Below are positions 47,530-59,939 of a stretch of DNA of 64,000 bases, piece by piece. The translations under genes were made by a program, and so were the position numbers. How positions within the stretch are numbered: the stretch's first letter is position 1; each line of letters begins with the position of its first letter. The notes beneath the pieces were generated by a model. The model saw only the letters and a list, made by a program, of their open reading frames with translations, did not search any database and was not told the origin of the DNA. This stretch comes from Poa pratensis. Lineage: Eukaryota; Streptophyta; Magnoliopsida; Poales; Poaceae. Location: positions 23,216,435 through 23,280,434 of the forward strand of contig CAMZMU010000089.1 of NCBI GenBank assembly GCA_947311845.1. The letters are read 5' to 3'.

Positions 47530-50500
47530 TTAGATAAAGAGTATAGATTAATATCGTGAAATACCAATTACACCCAGCCTCTGCAACAACGCAATAACCA
47601 AGGGTATTACGGATGCACAGAACCGAAAAACAATAAGAAAAAGAAATTAAAAAAGTCCCGCTATAGAGTTACAATCCTTGCAGCAGCAGCACAACCACCA
47701 AAACAACACCTGATGTTCAAGTTCTCCAAAAGCGACACCTTCAAGAAGGAAGCAGTGCACAAACGTCGTCATCGCCCGATCGAAGATCATGGGTTTTCAC
47801 CCTGGAGATTATCTGAAAGTGCATGTGTTGCCCCATGCGTGGTTTTGGTAATTAATGACAATCCTTATGGACTAATGTTTGCATTGAGATATCTTTATAG
47901 ATCTTGTCCATAAAGAAGATTGGAGTTCATGTGTTGGACTCTAGAAGATTATATGACGACCAAGGTTCTATCCAATGGATTCATATGAAGAATGGTCATC
48001 TAGAGTTGAGCTTATTGCAAGCATGGCTTGGAAAAGAAGATTGAGTGAACATTCATATTTATCTCCAAGCCATCATCTATATCAAGAGAACAATATGAAG
48101 CGCAAGTGGATTCATGAAGACGGAGCTAAGCGAGGCTCTCCCATAATGGTGTATGGGGGAGCATTTGGAGAAGTCTTCATCAAGCATGTGCTAGCAAGCA
48201 CAATCAAGAAAGGAGGTCCACTTGAAGAGATCAAGATCGTCATCATCTAGCTCAAGTGGAATGCGCAAGGCAAATGTATGATGTTGATAGGGTTTCTATT
48301 TTACCGGTCTCATGGTGTTAGTGGGAGACGAGGTTATAGGATAGACAGCGTACTATCAAAAGGGGCTCTCAAGTGAGTAACTTGATCGCATCTTTGTGGA
48401 GAGCTCAAACCTTTGCATACTTGGCATATCATCTTTCTTCGTTCTTATTTAGCTTTTATCCATGTGAGAATTTAGAGTTTGTGTTCATCTCCATACCAAG
48501 CTCTAGTTTATCAAAAACGGATTTCATATGCATATCTTGTGGCGTTTTTGATATTGGAGGTTTTACCGGCTTATCTTTTCTAGAGAGGTCAAACTCTCTC
48601 CTTATGATATCCTCCTCACATGATGGACTATGATGTGTATATGCATGATCTTGTAGTGCTTGTGATTATCTTCGAAGCAAGCCCAAGATCATAGATAATG
48701 GAGTCCGGATGGAAAACTTGTTGCGTTCTTGGTGTTGAAAATATTACCGGTCCTCCTCGAGATAAGGTCCACACCTTCCCATGTGTGGTATATCCTCTAT
48801 ATTTGTGACCCTTAATAGTTCCACTTTTTGTAGGAAATCTCTTGTCGTTACCTTTCCAACAAAATTGGTTTCACCTGTTTTAGAGTTCGAACGAGAAAGT
48901 TATTGCATTTCAGGTTTTTGTGGAGAAAAGGAGCTTTTTCCTGTCCCAGCCGGTAGTACCGGCTTAGGCCCGGTACTACCGCTATACAGCTCATTTCGGT
49001 ACTGGCATCGCTCTGTTTTTAGCGGTACTGGCCCGGTAGTAGGCCGGTACTACCGGGTGGCGCGGTACTATCGCGTGGCTCCATCCGGCACTACCGCTGC
49101 GGGCGGTGAGCGAGGCCCGTTGACCATCATCGACGTCGACTGACCCTGCGCCGGTCGGTAGTACCGGCTGAGGCCCGGTACTACCGCTGCGGCAATATTT
49201 TGTCTGCAACGGGCAGATTTTTTAGAGGACCTATTTAAGGGGCTTTCTTCCCCATTGGTTTTCTAACCCTTTGAGCTCGTTTTTCCCCTCTCTCTCCTCC
49301 ATTGTTGACATTTGAAAAGCTTCCCTTTCTCTCAATCCCTCCCATGATTCTTGCATATCTTTGAGGAAAAGTGAGAGGAGATCAAGATCTACATTTCCAC
49401 CAATCCATTCCTCCTCTAAGTGAGGGAAACCCAGTAGATCGTGATCTTGGAGTTCTTGTGTGGTTCTCCTCTTTGTCCTTCCTCTCTTCTCCCCCTATAA
49501 GCATTAGTTGCTTTTGGTGGGATTTGAGAGTGAAGGATTTGAGCACTTGTGCTCTTGATATTGCTTCGTTGCATCGGTTTGTGCTCTCCACGAGGATTCG
49601 TGGAAGTTGAAAGCTTGTGAACTTGTTTCTATTGGGTCTTTGGACCCTAGACGCCCGTGTGGTGGTTGAGACCCTTGTGTGGTCACTTGTAGCTGTTCGG
49701 GAGCACCCAATCCGTTGTGGGTTGTGCCCCAGATCGTTGTTGAAAGGCTCCGGATTTTCGCCTCGAAGGATTCCGATAGTGGAAGGTGAACCAAACCTTT
49801 GTGGTGCGGTTCATCGGAGAAGAAGGTGAAACCTTTGTGGTTGTTGAACCATTGTGTTAGTTCACACCTCTCCAACGAGACGTACTCCCTAAAAAGGAGG
49901 AACTCGGGAATACATCCTCGTCTCCGCGTGCCTCGGTTATTTCTATACCCGAGCTCTTTACTTATGCACTTTACATTGTGATAGCCTTCGTGCTTGAAGT
50001 ATTCTTTTGCTATCACCTTGTTGCTTGTCTTGCTTAGCATAAGTTGTTGGTGCACATAGGTGAGCCTAGTTTATTTAGGTTGTCCGCTTGTTAATTTAAA
50101 CACCTAGTTTTATTCCGCAATTATCAAGCCTAAACCGGAAAAGTTTTAATCGCCTATTCACCCCCCCCCCCCCCCCCCTTTAGGAGACATCATTGTCCTT
50201 TCATGATCCCCGCTCTTAAAACAATGTCTTCAACAAGGCTATTGTCAGGCACAACCAATTAAGGCCAGGCCTTGGATTTTCACCCTGAAAGGTAAGACTC
50301 TGAACTTCACCTGTGTTGTCGCCCCCACTTACATACCGCTGCTATGATTCCTGAAACTCCAAGCAAGTTCCTCCTCGCAGCAAATGCTCCAATCACCATT
50401 GCTAGCCTCCAATCTCGGTTTTCGTGACATTCTCCGTCCCTGACTTCACCATTTTTTGCTCATGATGGCAGAAATAGAGCTTCGCGCCGCTCCCTCCGGC

Positions 50501-51330
50501 ACGACCGAACCATATCCGATCCAGCAGTCTCCTAGCATAAACGCCATGTGAGACCGCCGGCGAACCTTGCGGAACCCGACACTCCGGCCAAATCAAGGAG
50601 GACCGGCGACAAGTAGATCTTCGTCTTGTTGCAAGAGAAACCAAGGACCACCACCATTATTCAGGCCGAGCCCCACGCAATCGTCCATCCCGGCCGCCGA
50701 CACGCCGGAAAACCGGCAAATCGCAACCTGACCGCGACGCCGACTAGTCGGAATACACACAAGGCCACACCGTCCCTGCGGCTAGGGGCACGTAAGCAAC
50801 GACCGTGGTCTAGACCCAATTCGGACCAGATACAACCAGCGCCGCCGGCCTCTGGACCCAGATCGGGCCAGATGCGGCCAGCGCCGCCACCGAACTCCTC
50901 TCGCCGCCAGACGACCTTGCACGTGCGCCTCCGACCCTTAGCGCCGCCGCCATGCTTGCCGTCTTGCCCCCCGCGCCGCCGTCGCGAACCGCCGCCTCCT
51001 GGGCACGAAAATCGCCCCCTGGATCCGCCGACCTCGTCGCCGCCGCGGGCCGCCGCCGCAGGTCGCCACACCGCCGCCGTAACGGCCGCGCCGCCGCGTC
51101 CCATGCCCAACGCGGCGCCCAAGCCGGCGCACCGGCCCATGCCGAGATCCCGCGCGTGGGAGCAGAGGAGGCCCCGCCGCCGCCAGCTTCCGGCCTTCGG
51201 CCGGCGGCGGCAAGGAGATGGAGAGGACGGGGGAGGGGCCGAAGAGGTGGCGGCGGAAGGAGGGCTCCGGCTGCTCGCGGGAGCAGCACGGGAACCCTAG
51301 CCTTTTTTCTCGCGGGAACCACACCGGAGA
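47530..51330 (-). repeat. Abundant Triticeae repeat (LINE-like ends), split by an LTR
   Basis: 47530-47813 and 50204 to about 51330 look like two parts of one dispersed element. On the minus strand it starts in GC-rich sequence (CCGCGAGCAGCCGG..) and ends CAGAGGCTGGGTGTAATTGG before an A/T-rich tail near 47530, which resembles a LINE 3' end. GGTTTTCACCCTG occurs on both sides. The long GC-rich frames at 50626-51368 on both strands have no domain and are explained by composition. Its class is unsure. Confidence 0.45.
47814..50203. mobile_element. Solo LTR (2.4 kb, TGAAAG..CTTTCA)
   Basis: It starts TGAAAGTGCATGTGTTGCCC and ends CATTGTCCTTTCA, with 6-bp inverted ends. The flanking 5-mers TTATC and TGATC differ at one base, a possible decayed duplication. 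There is no internal domain. A C tract (about 20) sits 25 bases from the right end. The 48950-49190 part is full of GGTACTACCG / CGGTAGTACCG inverted words. Confidence 0.75.
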
Positions 51331-51536
51331 GGTCGAAAAGAGTAAGTTGTTTGTCCAATAAAAGGTGAGATAATGTATAAAACCTCTCTCTTACTCTACC
51401 TTGGAGTTAGAGCAAGAGTTTTTGATTCATGAACATACAACATTTTTCTCTCTCTCCTCATTTATGCTGTATCACATCATCAAAATCCTATGTATAGTAA
51501 AAATCTACAAACAATATCTTACAACTGTTAGAGATG

Positions 51537-52263
51537 GCCTGAGAGGTCTAAGAGAAATGTTGAGAAGGCATGAAACACAAGGTAAACGGGTGAAAAAACA
51601 CGAAAAATGGAACCTAGGTTAGTCAAACCTGCAAACTTCTATAAAAAAAGAAAATCCAATACAAACAGAAACATGCTAGAATCCTATTGCCACTTAATGG
51701 CATGATCAGTGAACGCTGAACATAACAACTCAATAGGAGACCATGAGCAGCATAATCGAAGCCCTCTTGTACTACTCCTCCTGGTAGGCTGGTACCAGCA
51801 TGTGACGCATCAGTTCTATCACCCAAAACCAGAGCTGTATCAGTTCTGACAGTCGGTGGCGGTGCAGATTTGAAGTCAAATGTGTATGCAATGCATCAGC
51901 CTGCAATGATGCCGAAATAACACGATCGAGACAAAATGGCGCTGCAAGTCAGCAAGAACCCGCTGCGGCGTGCAGCGACGAAACATGGCCTCCGTCGTGT
52001 GTAGTAAAAGCCTTGCTTGCTCGTCAAACCAGTACCACTGCGTCGTCCACTGTCTCCTCCTCCACAGTTGGCTACTGCATGCGCCGCTGAGAAGGGCCTT
52101 TCCATGCTGCCCATCTCTGCCTCGCCGCTCGCCGGTCGGTGCCGCTCTGAATACTGATCGGTGTGGGGTTTTTCCGTCCATTCTTGCCATAAAAACAAGC
52201 GTACGTATGTCCAGCTATTGGAGGTCCCATTCGCTCATTCTGTTTAGCTACCCCACTACCCCA
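51537..52263 (+). repeat. Upstream block of NOI copy C
   Basis: Inverted counterpart of 22470-23185. The TATA position reads GCCATAAAAACAAGC (52186-52196), where the other three copies have TATA, so the core promoter is altered. The block ends at the TTA where Harbinger 2 is inserted. Confidence 0.82.
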
Positions 52264-52266
52264 TTA

Positions 52267-54556
52267 GGGCATGCCCAACCCAGCCTCGCATACGGACATA
52301 AAAAGGACCGCGGACAGATTATGCGCCTCTGTCCGTTTGGGTTGGGGGTGCCCCCAACGGTCGGCCGCATTTTGTGCCCTGGTCCGGCATATGCCATATT
52401 TTTTTGGCTATTTTCGATAGAAATTTGTACATACACAATATTGAACAAATTAAATACACAATATTGAACAAATTAAAATATCAATAGTTCACAAATAAGT
52501 AAAAAATATGATCAAATATTACAATAATGTTCGTACATATAAATAAATAACATAGTCCATGCAATGAAAATGAAATGAGGAGGAGGCCACTATTGGTTTC
52601 CCAGATGAGTCCACATATGTTCGATCAGATCATTCTGGAGACGCATGTGGGTGGGCTTATCACACATATCATGATACACGTGCATATACTGCTGGAACGA
52701 CGTCGGTACAGGAGTAGGCTCAACCAACTCACGCTGAAATTCCCATCCCTGATCGAATAGCCTCACATCATCACGCTCATCCTCAATGATCATATTGTGC
52801 ATGATCACACAAGCAGTCATCACCTCCCACATGACCTCCTTGCTCCATGTTCTTGCAGGGTGCTAAACAATAGCAAACCGAGATTGAAGCACACCAAATG
52901 CCCGCTCCACATCCTTCCGGCATGCTTCTTGTTGCTGAGCAAACTTGCGAGCTTTCTCACTATCAGGTCTGCGGATGGTCTTCACAAATGTGGACCATGA
53001 AGGGTATATACCATCAGCTAGATAGTACCCCTTGTCATATGCATTCCCATTGACCTCAAAGTTGATCATTGGAGCATTGCCCTTGACAACTCAATCAAAC
53101 ACCGTTGATCGCTGAAGCACATTGATATCGTTATGAGAGCCTGACATGCCAAAAAGGAGTGCCAAATCCACAGATCCTTAGAAGCAATGGCCTCAAGTAT
53201 GACTGCGCACTCTCCAACATGTCCCTGATACTGTCTCTGCCAAGCAAACGGACAGTTCTTCCACTCCCAATGCATACAATCTATGCACCCAAGCATTCCA
53301 GGAAAACCTCTACTCGAGTTCATCCTTAGAAGGCGGGCAATGTCTTCAACATTTGGCTCTCTCAAGTATTCAGCACCAAACACCTGCACTACAGCTTCGC
53401 AGAACCGATACATGGACTGTAGGCAAGTGGACTCGCTCATGCACAAGTACTCATCAACGAGATCACAAGTTACTCCATATGGAAGCATCCGTATAGCTGC
53501 AGTGCACTTCTGATAAGAAGAGAAACCATACGTACCAAGTGCATCTCCTTTGGCCTCGAAGTAGTCATCATATGCCCTCACTCCTTCGAGTAGACATATG
53601 AACACAGGCTTTGACATCCGAAAACGGCGACGAAACTTGTGGGCCCGGATATGTTGGCTTGACGGGGTGGAAATAATCCCCAAAGTTGGAAGTGACCCGT
53701 TTCCCGGTCACGATCCAACGCCGACGCCCTTCGAATGACCGAGCCGACATGCCGAGGTAGTGCGGCCTCGTTGAAGTTGTGGATGAGAGTTGCCGCGGCC
53801 ATCATGATTTTGGTATCATCATCCGATGACTCATCCGACGTATCGATGAAGGTGTTGTAGAAGAACTCATCATCAGTATGCATCTAAACAAAAGGAACAA
53901 TCAAATTCTGCAAAAGAACTTGCATCTAATTTACAAAAAAGAAGAGAAGGAGTCTCCACCTTCCGTCGAACACCTTCCGGGCGGTGGACTTCGCGGCCGA
54001 ATACGAGCCAACGGCCGAGCCTACAGAAGTATCCCGGCGAGAAGGTTGTCCTCCGACTTCCCCGCGGTGTCCTCGAGGCCGGGGACGGGCAAATCTTCTG
54101 AGTACCGGGGCCAGAGAAGATGAGAGGAAGGCGGCCGGTGGAGAGCTACCCCGGGACAGGAAAACGGCGGCAAAGGGCAGCCCAGGCGAGGAAGCAAATG
54201 GCGGCGAAGGGCAGCCGGTTGTAGCGGCCGATGAGAGTGGACGGCGGCAGCGAGGACGGATCAGGCGGCGACGAGTGCGGACCAGGCGGCGGCCGGTCAA
54301 GATGTGGAAGGGGTGGGAGGGGCGGGGTTGTGTCGCTGCCGACTGGGCCCAAGGCGAACAGGGGAGGACATAGCGCGGACCAGGAGGCTGTTCGTTTCTC
54401 CCCAAATGTGGACCAAACTTGGGCCAGGTTTGGGGCGAAAAACGTGTCCACGTGGACATCGGTCCGCATGCGGTGTCCCGTTGGAGCAGCTCCCCTGTCC
54501 GTCCGAACAGATTTGGACTGGGCCTATCCGTATGCGGGCCTGGGTTGGAGATGCCC
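52267..54556 (-). mobile_element. PIF/Harbinger transposon 2
   Basis: Inverted ends GGGCATGCCCAACCCAGCCT and GGGCATCTCCAACCCAGGCC are flanked by TTA (52264-52266 and 54557-54559), the canonical Harbinger target duplication. The 2290-bp element encodes a decayed transposase on the minus strand. It sits inside the 5' region of NOI copy C, between the TATA-like site and the start codon. Copy D at 22.4 kb shows the same sequence uninterrupted (CCACTAGCTAAGTA after reverse complement). Confidence 0.93.
52590..53883 (-). pseudogene. Harbinger 'plant transposon protein' transposase, inactivated
   Basis: A DDE transposase of the Plant_tran type. From the start at 53883 it reads MHTDDEFFYNTF.., then [36 protein letters not shown] (first catalytic Asp), [20 protein letters not shown] and [16 protein letters not shown] (catalytic Glu). 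It ends MWEVMTACVIMHNMIIEDER..MWTHLGNQ near 52590. Frameshifts occur near 53690, 53640 and 53150, a TGA after VFD near 53090, and a TAG after FAIV near 52862. It cannot make a full protein. It differs in family from the Harbinger 1 transposase. Confidence 0.88.
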
Positions 54557-54663
54557 TTAGCTAAGTACCCCACTCGACCCACACCGACTCCAGCAAGCTT
54601 TGCTTCTCTTCTTCTCCACCTCATTATGTCTCTGCCTGCGCCCGTGCTGCTTGTGTAAACCAA

Positions 54664-55028
54664 ATGGAGGTAAAGTGCTTGTGTTACTGTCGAACATGCA
54701 TCATCCATCCATCCAAGAACTAATCCGAGTGTTTTTTCAGTCACATAGTGCTCGTGATTTTGGTTTTGTTGAAGGCGATAAGGCGGCAGGTGCCGACGTT
54801 CGGGGAGTGGAACTACTGCTACTAGTACCAATACCACTACGCCAAGCCAGCGAGGGAGTAGGGACTAGGGCGTCGGACGCTGGCGGCTTCACGCGCGCCA
54901 CCGCGGTCAAGGCCAAAGGCGCCTCCACCTCCAGGGTGGTGCGACCGGAGTTCATCTCGCACCGCCCGAGACGGAAGAAGAGGAGCCTGTTGATGGAATG
55001 TTTGGGCCTAAACTCTTGCGTCGCCTGA
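54664..55028 (+). pseudogene. NOI/RIN4-like pseudogene (copy C)
   Basis: ATG GAG (54664-54669) and the GT donor remain. The acceptor is changed from CCGCAG to TTGTTG before the exon at 54772, so normal splicing is doubtful. The exon reads KAIRRQVPTFGEWNYCY and then TAG. Downstream remains ..VVRPEFISHRPRRKKRSLLM and ECLGLNSCVA. The central acidic/proline part and the VDEDLYQVPPP segment are deleted, and Cys135's context is GC to EC. With the promoter change and the Harbinger insertion, this copy is dead as a full-length gene. Confidence 0.85.
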
Positions 55029-55101
55029 ACCTGTATTGCATTTGTAGTGATGCACGAGTGTTCTTGAGGAGTGTTAACTGATTGAATGGACGCTCGCATG
55101 C

Positions 55102-55132
55102 TCTGTTTTGTTTTGTTTTGTTTTGTTTTGTG
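55102..55132 (+). repeat. TTTTG microsatellite
   Basis: About five TTTTG units just downstream of NOI copy C. Confidence 0.8.
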
Positions 55133-55136
55133 ATCG

Positions 55137-56150
55137 ATCCCTTGGGCTAGTGATCACCTGTAATGGCTTCATGGTGTATGTTACTCCAATCGTAAGTTTT
55201 ATGCCGATAGAGCAAGACTGTCAAGCTTTTGGCCTTTTGGGTTGTTCATGTCAAGATATCTGAGGATTGTTGTTTAGAGAAGAAAGGGATAATCAATCTG
55301 TTTAAACAAAGGACAAGTTATCAGTTGTCCCTGATGCAGTTGTGCCGCTCCTTGAGGCTTGACCTTGTAAGAGATATATTTTTGGCACAAAAAAATGCTT
55401 AATGTAATTAAAATTTACGTCACCAAAAATATATACTTTTTACCCAACGAGAAAAAACCATCTCCAAGAGCTGACCAAAAATAGGACACCATATAGGATA
55501 GCGTGTTCCAACATCTACCATAAAATAGGTCCAGATCGCGCGATCGGGCGCCACCCCGACCATCGTTGGCGTCCCTGCTGCTCCATCCCGCCCCTTTGCC
55601 GCTCCAATCCGTCCTCCCCAGGTATCGTTGCGACCCCGACTCTCTCCCCACGACTCGGGATGACCGTCAGAGCTCCCGTCGCGTCATCCACGATGACCAA
55701 AGCAGTCTCTCGGCTCGCTCGTGGCGGTGGCTCGGCTATCAACAGTGTCTCAAGAGGCCCCAAAACATTCAGAAATCGACGTGACGAGCAGCAAAGGGTA
55801 GCATCACCTCTCAAATTCGCCGTTCCGGGTGCCGGCTACTTTCCCTAAATCAGGGGTTCCAGTAGCCGTTAGGAATGCCGGGGGTGGCGAGGAGTCTCGG
55901 CGGTGCCGGGGGAGGATGGGAAGGAGGCAGTGGAGGGGTGGGAAGGAATGGTGGTGTCCGTGACGATGGTCGGGGTGGCTTCAACTCGCGGACTTGGTTG
56001 ATATGTTTTAGCGCTGCCAAAAAGAATTTGGTCAAATTTAATATTAAGGGCAGTTGTTGGAGACCTGTCAAGCCCTAAAATAGACGGTTACGCCCTAAAA
56101 TAGGGTAGCTATTGGTGATAAACACGGTTGCCGTTAATGAACAAAACTAT
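55137..56150. other. Intergenic between NOI C and MYB
   Basis: No gene is recognised. ACCATCTCCAAGAGCTG near 55457 and GCAGTTGTTGGAGACCTG near 56049 are weakly inverted and could be decayed ends of a transposon around the GC-rich 55530-56000 part, but this is uncertain. Confidence 0.4.
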
Positions 56151-56305
56151 TCCCTCTGTATCAAAATATAAGACTTTCTAAACTTTCTGCATTTTTCCTG
56201 ATTCGTACGTATGTAGACATGTTTTATTTTTTGCTTCATTCATTTTGAAATGAATCTGGATAAAGTTAAAATGGTTAGAAAATCTTATATTTTGATACAA
56301 AGGGA
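56151..56305. mobile_element. Stowaway-like MITE upstream of MYB
   Basis: TCCCTCTGTATCAAAATATA and its inverse (..TATATTTTGATACAAAGGGA) bracket 155 bp. It lies about 0.6 kb upstream of the MYB start codon, in its likely promoter. Confidence 0.85.
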
Positions 56306-56714
56306 CCTTTGCTAAAAAAAAAAAGGAAAACAGCATTAATAGATCTCTCACTGGGCCTCCAAATATCACGAACTCTCGGCCGAATTTAAACGGACGCCAG
56401 GGAACCAAAGCCAGCCCATCATCTCAGCCATTCGTGCTCTTCGCCGAGACCGAAACGGCCGAGCCCGATCCACGGCGACATTCTCGGGGTGATTCCGGGT
56501 CGGGCCGAATCCGCGAGCGCGCAAGTCCGCTCCATTTCCCAGTTGGACTTTTCGTAGTACGGAAGTACTTGTACGCGCAGCAGCAGCGCCAGTCCAAACT
56601 CCGAAGACTCCAAAGCTATCGCGACTCCTCTGTTCTCCCTCCCTCCCCTCTCCTCTCCTCCGCCGCCGCCGCAGCACGCGGTAGATCGGTTTCGGCTGAG
56701 CGGATCCTCTCCCG

Positions 56715-56873
56715 GTGAGCACAGCACCCGAGATCCACCTGCCACTACCTAGATTAGTTTCGATCGGTGTCGAATTGGGCTGGGTTGGGAGTGAATTTCT
56801 GCTGCAGATTGGATTCGTTTCGCGTCTGATCACTGATGCATTTCCTCGCTTCTGCTCTTGATTCGGTAGGCAG
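56715..56873 (+). other. 5' UTR intron of the MYB gene
   Basis: CCCG|GTGAGC at 56715 and GGTAGGCAG| at 56873 give a 159-bp leader intron. The next exon begins 39 bases before the ATG. This is inferred from splice-site sequence alone. Confidence 0.6.
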
Positions 56874-56912
56874 GTGGGGCGCGGCGTCCTGCGGCCCGGA
56901 ACGAGGTCGACG

Positions 56913-59898
56913 ATGAAGGTGGAGGAGAAGGAGACCACGCTGGCCTTCCCCGGAGAGCCGAAGCTGGAGGTGAGCTCGCCGCCGCAGTCGCCGCGCAACA
57001 GCGACGACGACGACGACGAGACTACTGAGCCTGATGAAAGCGATGGCGAGGAAGAGGAGGGCAGCGCTGGGGTCGGAGCCGGCCGCGCCGTGGTCACCGG
57101 GCCTCCCCTGAAGAAGGGTCCCTGGACGCCCGAGGAGGACAGGCGCCTGAGGACGTACGTGGAGGCGCACGGCGAGGGGAGCTGGAACACTGTCCAGAGG
57201 AACGCCGGGCTCAACCGCTGCGGCAAGAGCTGCCGCCTCCGCTGGGCGAACCACCTCAGGCCGCACCTCAAGAAGGGGCCCTTCTCCAAGGAGGAGGAGC
57301 AGATGATTATTGAGCTCCACGCGATGCACGGCAACAAGTGGGCTAAGATGGCCAAGGCTGTAAGTTTTGCTCGTTATGCTATTATTACATGCTTCTGAAC
57401 TGTGTAGCCACTTAATCTACTGCTCGTTTCTTCTTAGTTTGCACTGGTATAGTAACAGAAAACTTTTTAATATGCTTTGGTCGATTGGATTGGAGGAACA
57501 TTGCTTCGTGATCAAAGCCTGCCAACAGTTTACCTAGTGCAGACATTTTATGCTTTTTTCTCCTAATAGGGTACTTGTTTGCGAGTTAAATATTCAGGAA
57601 ATTACAATGCCTTCGCTCTTTTTTGTGTATTGGAGATGAATCATTTCTTTTATATTAGATTTAATGGGTTTCAAGACTATTAGTTTGTCAGGATATAATC
57701 AGAAATTATCAGATTGACAAATTCGCGCTTGTATGTGGCTATGTCAGTGCTGATGTTGTTGTGTGTGCACGTTCGATGTTGTACTATGTGATAAACAAGA
57801 GAATGTTTGTGCTGTCGGGCTTTGGTTACCGGGAAGTAACAAACTAATAAGTGAACTGAAGCTAGTGTTGGCTCTGCTACTCCATGACATAGTTATCAAG
57901 TCGGTGATTCGTTGTCCAGTCGGTCCTAGCAGTTCGGCTGGGAGTATGTGATCGTTAATTTCGACTGGCTGGCGGAGGCGGTATGCACACTAGTCCTCGA
58001 CCTACGCCGAATTTATGTCAGCACCAAGCCTGGGCACGTGACATTTATCTATGGCCTACTGCCAAGATATGATGGTAGGAAACTAAGAGCCTTATTGAAT
58101 GTATACCTATTTACCTACACTTACGGAGACTTGTAGACATGTGGGAGTTAGGAGACAGTGGGAAGAGCGCTATCTCATCTTCAGGATCGGTGCAACTTGT
58201 TCTCTGATTTGTTATTTACTTATGTTTTTGTCTAATCTGTACATTCCACTGTTCAAGATATCTTCCGATATTCCGATAAATCGGCCGATTTATCGCTTCT
58301 CAGTGTATGAACAATAAGATAAATCGGTCGATAAATTCGCCGATATGCCGATAACTCAGCCGATATGCCGATAAATCGGCCGATTTACCCTTTATCTTGG
58401 GTCGACCGATAAGTTTCCGATAAGCGATATCCCCAACATTGGTACATTCTATTAGAAAGTGTGGAATTATCTTTCGTCTGTTGATATACTTTGGTATCCG
58501 CTGACATACTGAAAGATGTGAAATTTAAATCATTTGGTTTCTTGACTCTTGTCAAGGGTTTCTTGCCTATAGTTCAATTATTGTGCATTTTCCTTAGTCA
58601 GTAGCAATGCTGTCATATCTGTTTCTATAGTCATTTCTTTTCATTTTTCTGTCTGTGTAACGTTGTCGTGCATTGCCTAAGTTTTTTTTAATTCTACCCT
58701 AGTCTTTTACTACTCCCTCCGTCCCAAAAATATAAGGGGCCCTTAAATTTCGCTGGTCAACACATTCAACTTTGACCAGGATTAGTACTTATAATATGTA
58801 CAAAAAATTAGTATAGTGATATATGAAATGAAACAATTTTGCAAGATGAATCCAACAGTACCATTTATTCATTTTTAATCCATATAATTTAGTATATATT
58901 AGTGCTCAAAGTTGAGCATTAAAGACCAGCACAAAAATAGTGCGCCTTATATTTTGAAACGGAGGGAGTATTACTAATACCCACTATAAGATTTTATGTG
59001 CCTATCAAATCATTAGGATGTCACTTCTTTTCTGGCCATACTGCTGATGTCCTATTTTCTGCTCCCTCTGATTCAAAATAAGTGTCGCGGTTTTGAACTG
59101 TGGTTAGTTCAAAACTACGACACTTATTATGGATGGGAGGTAGTATAAAAGTATTAAATTAATTGATGCCAATGATCTTACAGTCTATTATATATTTGAA
59201 TATCAATCATGGTGTAAGCCTGGGTAGCCATTTCACTGTGCTTATCACTTACTCCCTCCGTTCCTAAATGTAAGATGTTTTAGGTGTTACACATATTGTC
59301 CACATACACACTAAAGTGAGTGAACATACACATGAAATGTGTCTATATACACTTGTGTACATGTGAATGTGGACAAAATCTAAAACATCATATTCTTGGA
59401 CATTATTCTTGTATTTTCTTACTAGACAGTATATTGCTCTGTGCTGTAACTTCGTGAGACTAAGCCAGAAAGCAATATTTGCTGTTTGATGAGGGAATTT
59501 CAATAAAAACTAGAAGAGGTGCCATTAGTAGTGCTCGACTGATCTGCTAGGATCAAAGGTTCAAAAAGGCACTGGGCGTTCATTGTGCGTTTTAGGCACC
59601 GCCTGGAGCCTAGGCAGCTTAGGCATTATTAGGCGTGATAAGGCATTCTGTACGGAAACCGTACGGACATGCAATTAGAATAGTTTTGGAGAATTTTTCA
59701 GGGTGCAGAATGGAGAGGAGTTGCTTAAAATTGGAGAAAAACAGCCAAGGCAGGGAAGAGTCGTGGCGGTGCTGAGAGTATAGGGTCTAGTCGTCAGACA
59801 ACATAAGGCCGAGTCTTGTTTGGCTATAACATAGCCCAATAAGGCCCAGTAGGGAAACCCTAGCACCTGACTTATCTGAAACGTCCATCTCGTTTAAT

Positions 59899-59939
<41 letters not shown>

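Noticed and set aside
50626..51368. Long GC-rich open frames on both strands (up to 224 aa)
   Set aside because: Several frames are open at once with Pro/Arg/Ala-rich, domain-free translations, as expected from GC-rich repeat sequence.
53926..54837. 303-aa minus-strand frame
   Set aside because: It overlaps the Harbinger 2 end and the antisense of NOI copy C, has a low-complexity translation and crosses the transposon boundary.
56874..56912. Upstream in-frame extension of the MYB protein
   Set aside because: It would need a GTG start; the first ATG is at 56913.
56366..57355. 329-aa minus-strand frame opposite the MYB first exon
   Set aside because: Shadow of the GC-rich MYB coding exon; the sense strand has a clear MYB domain.
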